64,000 nt of DNA from Albula goreensis (GCA_022829145.1 CM040761.1:312768-376767); one strand, 5' to 3'; counted from the first letter of the stretch, positions 56,072 through 64,000 are shown. Notes: generated from the letters alone by a model not told the origin. Made by a program: numbers and translations.

Positions 56072-59000
56072 CTCAGTGAGTTTCCCCTCTCTTGCAGACT
56101 CTTCCTCAGACCGGGATTTGCAGAAGGTCCTACAGCAGCTAGTGCCTCACATCTCCTTCCTGGAAGAGCTAACAAAGATGGGTGGAGCTATGCGAACCGT
56201 CCTGACAAAGATCTTAACCAATCAGCAGATCTTTAGAGACTTAAGCATGGGTATGTCCTCACAGCTGTATTTATGTGTTTATCATCCAGCAAACTTTATA
56301 AAAGGCTTTTTGGTTGATGGATGCTTCACTTTGTTACCATGTTTACATAGTGTGGCAAAGTGGCAGGGGTGGCCACTGTGCCGGGTGGTGAGTGGAAGGT
56401 AAAACACAACAAAAAGTTCAACTGAAAGGGCCGAAGGCCATTTATTAACCCCTTTTTGGGGAAAAGAAACCACCAACAAACAGGCTCAACACAAAACAGG
56501 GCAAAACACAAAAACCAGCACAGCCATCCAACACAAAAAGTCTAGCCGTTCAAAAAAGGTCCCTTCAGCCTCTTAGGCTGTGCTTAAATAGAAGGCCTAA
56601 TTGGAGGCAAGTGCTCACAGCTGAGTCGATTAGGAATCACTCTCAGGTGAGCCTGCCTGTTTGTGAGGCCTCTGCTGTTTCAGCTCCAGTTCCTCTTCAG
56701 GCTGAGGGAGGGAACCAGGAGACTGACAGCAGTACAGTGGGAGGAGCCGAGGCGCTCGCTCCTCCCTCCACCTCTCCCGGCGCCACATTCCCCCCCCCTA
56801 GCTTCAGACCGTAGGGAGGAGGCGGAAATACCTTCGCGCCGAGAGAGAGCATTTTGGGCCCATCAGGCCCCACCCCCAGGGTCAAAGACCAGGCAGGCCA
56901 TGAAGCCTGGCAGGCCCCCAGGGGAGGCCCAGAACCCCAGCCTGGCACAGTTTCCGGGCAACAGAGGGCAGGCTGGACCCTCTGGGACAGCAGGCGGAAA
57001 TCTGGCCAAGGGCTCGGGAAGGCCTGCCGGGTCAGCAGGCGGCGTCGAGCAGGCCACGTGCTCGGGAAGGCCTGCCGGGTCGGCAGGCGGCGTCGAGCAG
57101 GCCACGTGCTCGGGAAGGCCTGCCGGGTCGGCAGGCGGCGTCGAGCAGGCCACGTGCTCGGGAAGGCCTGCCGGGTCAGCAGGCGGCGTCGAGCAGGCCA
57201 CGTCCTCGGGAAGGCCTGCCGGGTCGGCAGGCGGCATCGAGCAGGCTACGTGCACAGGAAGGCCTGCCGGGTCGGCAGGCGGCATCGAGCAGGCCACGTG
57301 CTCGGGAAGGCCTGCCGGGTCGGCAGGCGGCGTCGAGCAGGACACGTGCTCGGGAAGGCCTGCCGGGTCGGCAGGCGGCGTCGAGCAGGCCGCGTGCTCG
57401 GGAAGGCCTGCCGGGTCGGCAGGCGGCGTCGAGCAGGCCGCGTGCTCGGGAAGGCCTGCCGGGTCAGCAGGCGGCGTCGAGCAGGCCGCGGGCTCGGGAA
57501 GGCCTGCCAGGTCAGCAGGCGGCGTCGAGCAGGCCGCGGGCTCGGGAAGGCCTGCCGGGTCAGCAGGCGGCGTCGAGCAGGCCGCGGGCTCGGGAAGGCC
57601 TGCCGGGTCAGCAGGCGGCGTCGAGCAGGCCGCGGGCTCGGGAAGGCCTGCCGGGTCAGCAGGCGGCGTCGAGCAGGCCGCGGGCTCGGGAAGGCCTGCC
57701 GGGTCAGCAGGCGGCATCGAGCAGGCCGCGGGCTCGGGAAGGCCCGCCGGGTCAGCAGGCGGCGGAGAGCAGGCCACGCACTCGAGCAGGCCACGCACTC
57801 GAGCAGGCCCACCGGGTCAGCAGGCGGCGGAGAGCAGGCCACGTCCTCGGGCAGGCCCACCGGGTCAGCAGGCGGCGGAGAGCAGGCCACGTCCTCGGGC
57901 AGGCCCGCCGGGTCATCAGGCGGCGGAGAGCAGGCCACGTCCTCGGGAAGGCCTGCTGGGTCATCAGGCGGCATCGAGCAGGCCACGTCCTCGGGAAGGC
58001 CTGCTGGGTCGGCAGGCGGCATCGAGCAGGCCACGTGCTCGGGAAGGCCTGCTGGGTCGGCAGGCGGCGTCGAGCAGGCCACGTGCTCGGGAAGGCCTGC
58101 TGGGTCGGCAGGCGGCATCGAGCAGGCCACGTGCTCGGGAAGGCCTGCTGGGTCGGCAGGCGGCATCGAGCAGGCCACGTGCTCGGGAAGGCCTGCTGGG
58201 TCGGCAGGCGGCATCGAGCAGGCCACGTGCTCGGGAAGGCCTGCTGGGTCGGCAGGCGGCATCGAGCTGGCCACGTGCTCGGGAAGGCCTGCTGGGTCGG
58301 CAGGCGGCATCGAGCTGGCCACGTGCTCGGGAAGGCCTGCTGGGTCGGCAGGCGGCATCGAGCTGGCCACGTGCTCGGGAAGGCCTGCTGGGTCAGCAGG
58401 TGAAGAGCAGGCCCCTCTCTCAAGCAGGCCCTCTGGGTCAGCAGGCAGTGGAGAGCAGGCCCGGCTCTCTGGAAGGCTCGCTAGGCCAGGGGGCGGCAGA
58501 GAGCAGTCTGGGCTCTCTGGAAGACCTGCCGGGTCAGCAGGTGGCAGAGAGCAGGCCCCGCCCTCACGCAGGCCCACCAGGTCAGCAGGCGGCGGAGAGT
58601 AGGTCTGGGTCTCAGGCAGGCCCACGGGGTTGGCGGGCGGTGGAGAGCAGACCAAGCTCTCTGGCCCCTGTGGTGACTGGGCAGGGACTGGTGATGGCTG
58701 GACGGCTGGGGTCAGTGGGTACACCTGGAAGGGCGTGAGTGCCCTTCTCTCCTCCTCCGTCCTACGGAGAAGGAAGTTGTGTATAGCCACGTTCTCAGGG
58801 TCCAGGCACTCACGCCAGTGATGGTCTTCGGCCCGGCCACAGCTCCCACAAAAGCCCGACCCCGGCTCTGGACACACCGACCAATGGTGGGGATCCCCGC
58901 ACCAGTCGCACCACGGGAAGGACCACTCCAGCCCCCCCCCAGGATCCACCTTGGGCCCCGCCGAAGGTCCAGGCTCCCCTCCTGGGGCAGACCAGTCCAT

Positions 59001-59229
59001 AGCTTCAAAAGGGTCCCTCCTGTCCATCAATGGGGCCGTGGGTAAGGCCTCCCCAGCTGCCAGACAAAGCAGCTCTGCCAGCAAGTCTGTTGGGCAGGCC
59101 TCCACATCCTCCCAGGTCACTCGCCTCTCCCAGCAGGGCCAGGAGCTGGGGCCCAGCAGTCTCTGGTGCTCCACCTGGCTCTTCCGCTTGGCCTTCTTCC
59201 TTCCCCGGGATGGCATTGTGCTTTTTTGT

Positions 59230-59263
<34 letters not shown>

Positions 59264-62200
59264 GAAGGGGAAAAAGGGAAAACCCCCAAAACCAAAACTG
59301 GGGGAAGGGAGAAAAAAAAAACCCGAACAAAAACTGCCTTCCACTCACGCACTGGGGCCTGGTGCCCGCATTCTCCACCAATGTGGCAAAGTGGCAGGGG
59401 TGGCCACTGTGCCGGGTGGTGAGTGGAAGGTAAAACACAACAAAAAGTTCAACTGAAAGGGCCGAAGGCCATTTATTAACCCCTTTTTGGGGAAAAGAAA
59501 CCACCAACAAACAGGCTCAACACAAAACAGGGCAAAACACAAAAACCAGCACAGCCATCCAACACAAAAAGTCTAGCCGTTCAAAAAAGGTCCCTTCAGC
59601 CTCTTAGGCTGTGCTTAAATAGAAGGCCTAATTGGAGGCAAGTGCTCACAGCTGAGTCGATTAGGAATCACTCTCAGGTGAGCCTGCCTGTTTGTGAGGC
59701 CTCTGCTGTTTCAGCTCCAGTTCCTCTTCAGGCTGAGGGAGGGAACCAGGAGACTGACAGCAGTACAGTGGGAGGAGCCGAGGCGCTCGCTCCTCCCTCC
59801 ACCTCTCCCGGCGCCACAATAGTCTCCATCAAACTGCTGTGGCATATTCATAAATTTGATTATGGGGATGCTTGTCTAGGCCACTGCAAATGAGCGCTGT
59901 TGTTTGACTCTGGCTCATGATTGGGTAATTAGGTTACTGCTTAGGTCATATTTGTTATTGAGGACCCATCATGGCTTTATGTTTCTGTAAGTCAAGCTGT
60001 CTAGTTTTCATAATGTTAATGAAGAACTGGGTGAAAAAAAGCTATTTTTGCATAAAATATGTGTTTCATGTTTCCATGTAGGACAAGAAGAGAATGTGTA
60101 TGCTCAGAAGAACTATGAGAAGTACCTTTCTGCATTGAAGGGCTCTGGTCTGGTGCCTGCAGAGGAGAAGGCTGTGGGAGGGGCAGGGCCAGGGGCGGCG
60201 GACCTGGCTTCCTCAGGGGCGGGGCCAGGGGCTGTCAGCTTACTGGGTGAGCACTGCTGGGAGAGAGCCATCCGCTGAGTATGGCAGGCACAATGGTTAC
60301 TCCATACATTTATGTGCATTTATGATGATCTATCTTAAACAAATCTACACCACAGTGGTCATGTTATTAAATGGGTGATAAAAACCGGGACTGGAGTTAT
60401 TTGCTGAAGTTGGAATACATAAGATAGGTTGGTTTTGAAAACACACTGTAATGGAATGCAAAGTTGTCCCTCTTTTTTATTAGCACTTTTCCCCCTTTTT
60501 TCCCCCTTTTCCCAGCCGAAGTAACTTGCCCTGTGTGAGCCTGCTGGAGCTGGATAGGGTTTCTTCTTTTAAACCAAGTGAAAGTTGGCAAATAGAGGAA
60601 GAGCTGAATGAGACAAAGCTGCTCCTTCCAGCCCGTTTCTCATTTTGTCTTTGGTGTGAATCTGATATTACATGATCAATGACAAAATTGATTTTAAAAC
60701 TGATTCTGATAGTATTTTTCTGTCATTTTCCATGCTCCTGTAACTGCTATTCTGATTGGTTTCTGGTTTTGTAACAGCTGTTCTGATTGTTTTGTGGTTC
60801 GCTCTAGGAGCAGCGGCTGCAGCCAATCCTGATGAGTCCAGTAAAGAGGTAGGTGTGTGGGCTGAGACATGCAGACTGCTAGGCCTGCACAATATGAGGA
60901 AAATCTGTGATGTGCAATAACATTGTTCAATATTGCGATTACGATATGACTTGCAAAACAAATATTGAAGTGTGCATATTAGCTAACAGTTCCTATTTCT
61001 TTCTTTTTTAATAGGTACACCACTAACATAGACACCAGAAATTGAATAGTCTATGCCCACTACATAAAGAAATAAATTATTTCAGACATGAAATATTATT
61101 GAACAAATTGCACATGGACACCCACCCAATTAAACAGAATATTTATATTCAATTTAAATAAGACCTTATAACTATAAGAAATTCAAGTTTAATTTCCCCT
61201 GCTCCCTTTAAAATATTTTCTTCCAAATTCAACAGAAACGTCTTTTGAAATAAAAAAAGGGGGGAAACAACTGAATAAATGTAAAATTAAACATGGCAAT
61301 TTAAAATAACTGTAATGTCTCCCATTACAATCATCAAGGCCCATATATCCAGGGCTCCATCTGATAGGTCAAATGTTTGCATGCTGAGTGTGAATTAGGG
61401 ATGGGCGATATGGTCTAAAAACAATAAAAACTGTATTCAGTATTTCAATATTTTATCTAAAACACTGAGTTGAAGTCAAAACCATGTATAATGTTAAATA
61501 ACAGTCTTTATTTGTTTAAAGACGACAACTGCGCACAGCATATCTTTTAATAATTGCTGTAAAGTTCATGTAAATCGTTCAAACAATATAAATACACCAC
61601 ACGCACAGCATATCTCTTATAACGGTAATGGTATCGTTACCAGAACTAGCCGTATGCTTTTTGACGGATTCGTAGTTCTGCACTGGGTGGTGTGATTTGA
61701 GGTGGTGCACTAAAGTTGTGGTACTGCTACCTTTTGTTGCTGTATTTTGGCATAATTTACACAAGACTGTACTCTGCGTGTCTTCCCTCCTGAATCCAAT
61801 ACACCTGCCACGATAACGGCCTGGGTACAGTGGAATGAGTGTCAGAGTTTCAGAGAGAGAGAGAGAGCACAACAGGCTTCTGCCTGTTAAATGCTGACGA
61901 CTTTCAAAAGAAACATGCAAATTATTACACTGCGAATCCTTATTTGATATTACAATATGGCAACTACTTGTATCTTATAAAGAATTATCAAGTATGTTGA
62001 ATATATTCGCTTTGTCACCCAGTCCTAGTGTGAATGCATGTATATGAAATGATTTTTCTCATTCATCGTGTTTCAGGCAGTGTTTATCGCGTATGTTCAT
62101 ATGGCGATGAAAATATGACTTTTTGTTCAGCACTACAGACTACTGACTGCAGTTTATTGTACTCTTGTGTGTATAGAACCTAGATATGCAGACTACTGAC

Positions 62201-63866
62201 TGCAGTATGTCCATCTGTCTCTGACTCCTTGCAGAGTTTTAAAAAATGATTCCCTTTCATCTCCTTGTTTTCACACAGTTCGTGGTTATGAGGGTTGCAA
62301 GGATTTGGTCCTCTGGCAAATCAACGTTAACATGATTTTACTGGAAAAATGTGCTGGGGAAATAGATTGCATTGCTATGGTTAAAACGTGTTGGTGATAT
62401 TGATAGCATTGTTATAGCTGTAATAAAGCATCTCTTTCACTGTCCCGTTGTGTTTACATTCGCAGGAGGAACAGGATGGAGGCCTAAATGTTGGAAAGAG
62501 AAAGAGAGTGAAGCTAAGCAGTAGTACCAAAGGTAGTAAACAAGCTTTTACACATAACTTACTGCTGAGGAATTTTTGAGCTGTCTTAAAGCATTTAGAT
62601 TTGAGTTAAAAAGAGAATGAGTTAAGAGTACAGACAATCAGCGTTTATTCATGGTATTTACATGTATATAAGTTTAACATTGTACAGAAACAGCAGATTT
62701 TGAGTTGAGTGACATTTTTAGCTGTGCAAAATTAAGTTAACAAATGACAGTTGCTCAGGTGTTTCATTTGGAATTTAATATTGAGCATAAAATGCAGTGA
62801 CTGTTTAGTCTGGGTTTTAGCCTATTTTTCATCTGTGGGGACTGCATTTGGAGTCATAGCTAATGCACCGTCATGAAGGTCTGAGAGCTACCTACAGTGG
62901 GAAAACAACTGATGTGTATCCTGGGAGTACAGAACAATTCATTAAGTATAATGGCACAGCAAATGTGTGTATTAAGCACAGTTTGGAAAGTCTTGAATAA
63001 GACAGAAAGCACTGGGGGAGTAAGGAATTCCAATCAGGTCAGCCAAGGGAAACAACCCCAGATGATGATGATAAATGGATCCTAAGAGCTTTGAAGAAAA
63101 ACCCTAAAGCAATGGTCACTGACATCACATGTTGCTCTCTGTTACAGAGCGTTCAGCTCCATTTGCTGCTCTCTGTTACAGAGCGTTCAGCTCCGTGCGC
63201 TGCTCTCTGTTACAGAGCGTTCAGCTCCGTGCGCTGCTCTCTGTTACAGAGCGTTCCGCTCTGTGTGCTGCTCTTTGTTACAGAGTGTTCAGCTTGGTGG
63301 GACTGCTCTCTGTTACAGAGTGTTCCGCTCCATGTGCTGCTCTCTGTTACAGAGCGTTCAGCTTGGTGGGACTGCTCTCTGTTACAGAGTGTTCAGCTCC
63401 GTGCACTGCTCTCTGTTACAGAGCGTTCAGTTCTGTGTACTGCTCTCTGTTAAAGAGCGTTCAGCTCCATGTGTTGCTCTCTGTTACAGAGCATTCAGCC
63501 ACACTGAACTCTGTGCTCACCTCAATCCAGCCCTCATCACCCGCAAAGGAGGATCATCAGGGATAATAATGTAAAATCAACTCCTCAGTTCTCCCCACTT
63601 GTGCACTTCTACCACCACTCTGAAGCACTAGTTTTACTGAAGTATAGAGAGTTATTGCAGTACTGCAGAAAGGGAGACCCAGTTCATGTGCTTGACCCAC
63701 TGTCTTACCTAATGGATTTCTGCTCTGTTTTCCAGATCCATCCATAATGGATACTCTGAAACACAAATGCTTTTTAGAGGAATTGCTTTTTTGGACAATA
63801 AAGTATGAGTTTCCACAGAAGATGGTTACCTTTTTGTTGAACATGCTGCCAGATCAAGACTATAAG
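43496..63866 (+). CDS. ubr3: UBR3, E3 ubiquitin ligase of the UBR family, first seven coding exons
   Basis: Large RING-type E3 with an N-terminal UBR box; mammalian UBR3 does not bind classical N-degrons. Exons: 43496-43929, 54401-54540, 56098-56250, 60082-60246, 60808-60848, 62466-62532 and 63736-63866, together 1,131 nt and 377 codons in one frame. The UBR box (about 81-152) has Cys83, 96, 99, 104, 108, 111, His117, His120, Cys133 and Cys135, completed by FCRRHR in exon 2. Then follow [35 protein letters not shown], the low-complexity exon 4, a basic KRKRVKLS segment and [20 protein letters not shown]. All align collinearly with human UBR3. ATG ATG opens the frame; either Met could start. 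The RING and most of the protein lie beyond the window. Confidence 0.96.
43930..44979 (+). other. UBR3 intron 1, left part, nothing recognised
   Basis: No exon or clear element between the first exon and the LINE fragment. Confidence 0.4.
44980..45395 (-). mobile_element. LINE ORF2 C-terminal fragment
   Basis: The minus strand encodes [20 protein letters not shown] and, in another frame, [19 protein letters not shown]. This is the usual C-terminal block of non-LTR retrotransposon ORF2 (rRNA-like KKAF-YAAP-WNSL motif). 5' truncated and frameshifted. Confidence 0.75.
45850..46620 (-). mobile_element. Tc1/mariner relic in UBR3 intron 1
   Basis: Contains the complement of the DDE-region phrase around ACACCCCCACCACCATGTTT and GGCGACTGACTTGGCCAGTT, both typical of Tc1-like elements in fishes. 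Heavily decayed; ends not defined. Confidence 0.55.
47020..51085 (+). mobile_element. CR1-like LINE, 5' truncated and decayed, split by a Tc1 copy
   Basis: Endonuclease part at 47030-47650: [36 protein letters not shown] and [10 protein letters not shown]. Reverse transcriptase part at 48190-49085: [61 protein letters not shown] and FAADTK, where the catalytic FADD is changed to FAAD. C-terminal part at 50480-51015: [20 protein letters not shown] and [11 protein letters not shown]. It ends with repeats of TGTTCTTA (51063-51085), as CR1-type elements do. Several stops and frameshifts. The Tc1 copy at 49093-50476 sits in the reverse transcriptase C-terminal part. Confidence 0.9.
49093..50476 (-). 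mobile_element. Tc1-type transposon copy 3, internally deleted (1,384 bp), inside the LINE
   Basis: Same ends and family as the copies at 19670 and 36482, TA at 49091-49092 and 50477-50478. The N-terminal frame (49838-50179) is intact to the same stop as copy 1. The DDE frame (49448-49738) lacks about 50 residues between TLSTCDR and PLVRPYAGA plus the NPIE region, so it is inactive. Confidence 0.93.
51500..51745 (+). repeat. 3' tail of a LINE-type interspersed fish repeat
   Basis: GGTTTCCTCTTGTTGTCAGG, GAGTTTTTCTTTGCCACTGT and TGCCTTGGCTTGCTC, then AAGCTGCTTTGTGACAAC and an ATAAAATTGAATTTAAT end. This order is common at the end of L2-type fish repeats. Confidence 0.6.
52262..52465 (+). repeat. 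About 45-bp tandem repeat, four to five units
   Basis: Units CACTCAGGGGTGGCTCAGTC followed by AGAGTAGCTCTGTTTGCC, with increasing divergence to the right. Confidence 0.85.
52563..52927. mobile_element. 365-bp hAT MITE in UBR3 intron 1
   Basis: Ends TAGGCTTGCCACGGTAG and, reversed, TAGGGATGCCACGGTGAG. Flanks CTGTACAG (52555-52562) and CTATACAG (52928-52935) form an 8-bp target duplication with one mismatch. Confidence 0.85.
52936..54400 (+). other. UBR3 intron 1, right part, nothing recognised
   Basis: No element or exon recognised. The open frames are short and without family features. Confidence 0.4.
54401..54540 (+). CDS. ubr3: UBR3 coding exon 2
   Basis: Acceptor tgttgcacag; [20 protein letters not shown] to YLRDGYTEP plus one base; donor CCAG|GTGAGAATC. 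The donor is the first unit of the minisatellite that follows. Confidence 0.94.
54527..55612 (+). repeat. 31-33-bp minisatellite made of the UBR3 exon 2 / intron 2 junction
   Basis: About 35 units. The first, ACACTGAACCAG|GTGAGAATC, is the real exon end and donor. The first three units are 33 bp and keep an open frame ([11 protein letters not shown] type); later ones are 31 bp, such as GTGAGAAACAGCGCTGTGTT then CACTGGACCAG. About 31 units keep CCAG|GTGAG, a consensus 5' splice site. About four have GATGAG or GGAGAG instead. Confidence 0.95.
55920..56071 (+). repeat. CA-rich microsatellite before UBR3 exon 3
   Basis: Imperfect CACACA tract ending with (CA)n at 56042-56070, 27 bp upstream of the exon 3 boundary, so it overlaps the expected branch-point region. 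Confidence 0.85.
56098..56250 (+). CDS. ubr3: UBR3 coding exon 3
   Basis: Acceptor ctctcttgcag; [20 protein letters not shown] to IFRDLSM; donor GTATGT. A (CA)n run ends about 27 bp before the exon. Confidence 0.95.
56351..56787 (-). repeat. 3' LTR of the element
   Basis: On minus: TATA-like TATTTAAG at 56583-56590 and AATAAA at 56441-56446, giving a plausible U3-R-U5 order. Confidence 0.9.
56788..56800 (-). promoter_or_regulatory. Polypurine tract
   Basis: Minus strand TAGGGGGGGGGAA ends exactly at the 3' LTR. Confidence 0.8.
57013..58400 (-). repeat. 48-bp tandem array, about 29 units
   Basis: Unit on +: CTCGGGAAGGCCTGCCGGGT, CGGCAGGCGGCGTCGAGCAG, GCCACGTG. As 48 is a multiple of three and the unit lacks stops in several frames, both strands have long open frames here; the + strand ones are taken as by-products. 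More degenerate units extend to about 58660. Confidence 0.93.
57246..59216 (-). CDS. Gag-like protein of the LTR element, zinc knuckles plus 16-residue repeats
   Basis: From ATG at 59216 ([12 protein letters not shown]) the frame is open for 656 residues. Order: basic N terminus; a helical part with [20 protein letters not shown]; two Cys/His knuckles, [13 protein letters not shown] and [15 protein letters not shown]; a Pro-rich part; then many copies of [15 protein letters not shown]. Near 57770-57810 a short out-of-register duplication shifts the reading, and the rest is translated in another frame ([16 protein letters not shown]). The original register continues in a separate frame to 56863. 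ATG is chosen because upstream in-frame sequence is LTR and a 32-nt poly(A) leader (59231-59262). Knuckles and position suggest RNA packaging, by inference. No similarity to a named family is claimed. Confidence 0.7.
   Translation of the reverse strand: MPSRGRKKAKRKSQVEHQRLLGPSSWPCWERRVTWEDVEACPTDLLAELLCLAAGEALPTAPLMDRRDPFEAMDWSAPGGEPGPSAGPKVDPGGGLEWSFPWCDWCGDPHHWSVCPEPGSGFCGSCGRAEDHHWRECLDPENVAIHNFLLRRTEEERRALTPFQVYPLTPAVQPSPVPAQSPQGPESLVCSPPPANPVGLPETQTYSPPPADLVGLREGGACSLPPADPAGLPESPDCSLPPPGLASLPESRACSPLPADPEGLLERGACSSPADPAGLPEHVASSMPPADPAGLPEHVASSMPPADPAGLPEHVASSMPPADPAGLPEHVACSMPPADPAGLPEHVACSMPPADPAGLPEHVACSMPPADPAGLPEHVACSTPPADPAGLPEHVACSMPPADPAGLPEDVACSMPPDDPAGLPEDVACSPPPDDPAGLPEDVACSPPPADPVGLPEDVACSPPPADPVGLLECVACSSAWPALRRLLTRRAFPSPRPARCRLLTRQAFPSPRPARRRLLTRQAFPSPRPARRRLLTRQAFPSPRPARRRLLTRQAFPSPRPARRRLLTWQAFPSPRPARRRLLTRQAFPSTRPARRRLPTRQAFPSTRPARRRLPTRQAFPSTCPARRRLPTRQAFPSTWPARCRLPTRQAFLCT
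59363..59380 (-). promoter_or_regulatory. Primer-binding site, tRNA-Ala type
   Basis: Minus strand TGGTGGAGAATGCGGGCA, one base from the 5' LTR. It is the complement of a vertebrate tRNA-Ala(AGC)-type 3' end (...GCCCGCATTCTCCA plus CCA), recalled from memory. Confidence 0.8.
59382..59818 (-). repeat. 5' LTR of the element
   Basis: Same length and sequence as the copy at 56351. Its AATAAA is at 59472-59477 on minus. Confidence 0.9.
59823..60081 (+). other. UBR3 intron 3 remainder
   Basis: No feature recognised between the LTR element and exon 4. Confidence 0.4.
60082..60246 (+). CDS. ubr3: UBR3 coding exon 4
   Basis: Acceptor tccatgtag; [20 protein letters not shown], then a Gly/Ala-rich stretch ([19 protein letters not shown]) that differs from human; donor GTGAGC. 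Confidence 0.92.
60808..60848 (+). CDS. ubr3: UBR3 41-nt coding exon 5
   Basis: Acceptor ttcgctctag; [14 protein letters not shown]; donor GTAGGT. Fits phase on both sides and the human VDSSDEEDQDG region. Confidence 0.85.
60880..61394. repeat. hAT-type interspersed repeat fragment in UBR3 intron 5
   Basis: Starts CTAGGCCTGCACAATATGAG, with TGCAATAACATTG and ATTGCGATTACGATATG, words typical of fish hAT MITEs. Right end unclear. Confidence 0.45.
61395..62140 (-). mobile_element. hAT transposon relic with BED zinc finger
   Basis: Starts TTAGGGATGGGCGATATGGT. Minus-strand frame 61579-61920 includes [20 protein letters not shown] and [10 protein letters not shown], the Cys-x2-Cys...His-x4-His layout of a BED finger. 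The catalytic part is absent. Paralogous to 30363-30960. Confidence 0.8.
62466..62532 (+). CDS. ubr3: UBR3 coding exon 6
   Basis: Acceptor acattcgcag; [20 protein letters not shown], a basic NLS-like stretch; donor GTAGTA. Confidence 0.93.
62533..63126 (+). other. UBR3 intron 6, left part, nothing recognised
   Basis: AT-rich; no exon or element recognised. Confidence 0.4.
63127..63500 (+). repeat. 34-bp minisatellite with acceptor-like units, before UBR3 exon 7
   Basis: About 11 units of TGCTCTCTGTTACAG then AGCGTTCAGCTCCGTG. Each has a pyrimidine tract plus CAG, as in a 3' splice site. The true acceptor (GCTCTGTTTTCCAG, 63722-63735) is about 235 bp further on and resembles the unit. Confidence 0.93.
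63736..63866 (+). CDS. ubr3: UBR3 coding exon 7, with GC donor
   Basis: Acceptor ctgttttccag; [20 protein letters not shown] to LPDQDYK. The sequence after Lys is GCATGT. Human continues VAFTKTF, whereas reading through here gives ACFENFS and a stop, so splicing with a GC donor at 63867 is the simplest reading. Confidence 0.85.
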
Positions 63867-64000
63867 GCATGTTTTGAAAATTTCTCATGAACTATAATTG
63901 AGATATGCTGGTATGCGGTTCTGGTTCAGTATGAGACAGGACCATGTGGGCAGTATGTGTCCTGGTACAAATGGCTAAAATGCAACCCCAGTCATTTGTT

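Larger units (their letters stand above)
56351..59818 (-). mobile_element. Recent non-autonomous LTR retrotransposon in UBR3 intron 3
   Basis: Two 437-bp direct repeats (56351-56787 and 59382-59818), identical as far as compared, begin TGTGG and end CCACA. They are flanked by ATAG at 56347-56350 and 59819-59822. Reading on minus, the 5' LTR is the right one. One base after it comes a primer site matching the 3' end of tRNA-Ala (59363-59380), and a G-rich polypurine tract (56788-56800) precedes the 3' LTR. The interior encodes a Gag-like frame with zinc knuckles and a 48-bp repeat array, but no protease, reverse transcriptase or integrase. The polymerase must come from elsewhere. A diverged LTR of the family lies at about 10325-10678. 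Confidence 0.93.

Noticed and set aside
57013-58400. CRISPR array
   Set aside because: The 48-bp units are contiguous without unique spacers, and this is a vertebrate genome.
56663-58738. Long + strand open frame (691 codons) as a repetitive host protein
   Set aside because: It starts inside an LTR and lies opposite the Gag-like frame. The 48-bp unit lacks stops in several frames, so the length is a by-product of the repeat.

Overview
The window is a ray-finned fish (teleost-grade) genomic segment. It has compact vertebrate-type exons with GT-AG introns, three closely related copies of a Tc1-type transposon family widespread in fishes, hAT and Harbinger-like MITEs, a CR1-like LINE, and many minisatellites. 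The species cannot be named from sequence alone. All four genes lie on the + strand. They were identified by translating exons and matching them to remembered human orthologues (no search could be run).

Layout: (1) 1-6.7 kb: the last five coding exons of PHGDH (serine biosynthesis); the 5' half lies left of the window. (2) 9.1-13.1 kb: complete three-exon KLHL23 (BTB-BACK-Kelch), followed by a TG-rich minisatellite that starts at its stop codon. (3) 14-22 kb: a transposon-rich intergenic block. It holds Tc1 relics, a Tc1 copy inserted at the edge of a Tigger-like MITE, and a family with GGCTGCGTTCCAAT ends and 3-bp target duplications, including one copy inside another. (4) 22.6-31.7 kb: complete SSB (La protein) in eleven coding exons, predicted 403 aa. 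(5) 32-43 kb: no gene recognised. It contains a hAT MITE with a perfect 8-bp duplication and a multi-layer nest of elements bounded by ~450-bp inverted arms. (6) 43.5-64 kb: the first seven coding exons of UBR3 (377 codons); the gene runs off the right edge. Its introns hold a decayed CR1-like LINE split by an internally deleted Tc1 copy, two minisatellites that repeat splice-site-like sequences, and a recent 3.5-kb LTR element.

KLHL23-SSB-UBR3 in this order and orientation matches human 2q31.1 synteny. PHGDH is not part of that human block, and METTL5, which lies between SSB and UBR3 in human, was not seen. The genes have separate jobs (metabolism, ubiquitin ligase adaptor, RNA chaperone, E3 ligase); nothing suggests an operon-like unit.

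The most unusual items are: the UBR3 intron-2 minisatellite, whose ~31-bp unit is a copy of the exon 2/intron 2 junction and so presents about 31 consensus 5' splice sites; a similar array of acceptor-like units before exon 7; and the LTR element in UBR3 intron 3. That element has same-length (437 bp), apparently identical LTRs, a 4-bp target duplication, a tRNA-Ala-type primer site and a polypurine tract. It carries a zinc-knuckle Gag-like frame with a 48-bp repeat expansion, and no polymerase.
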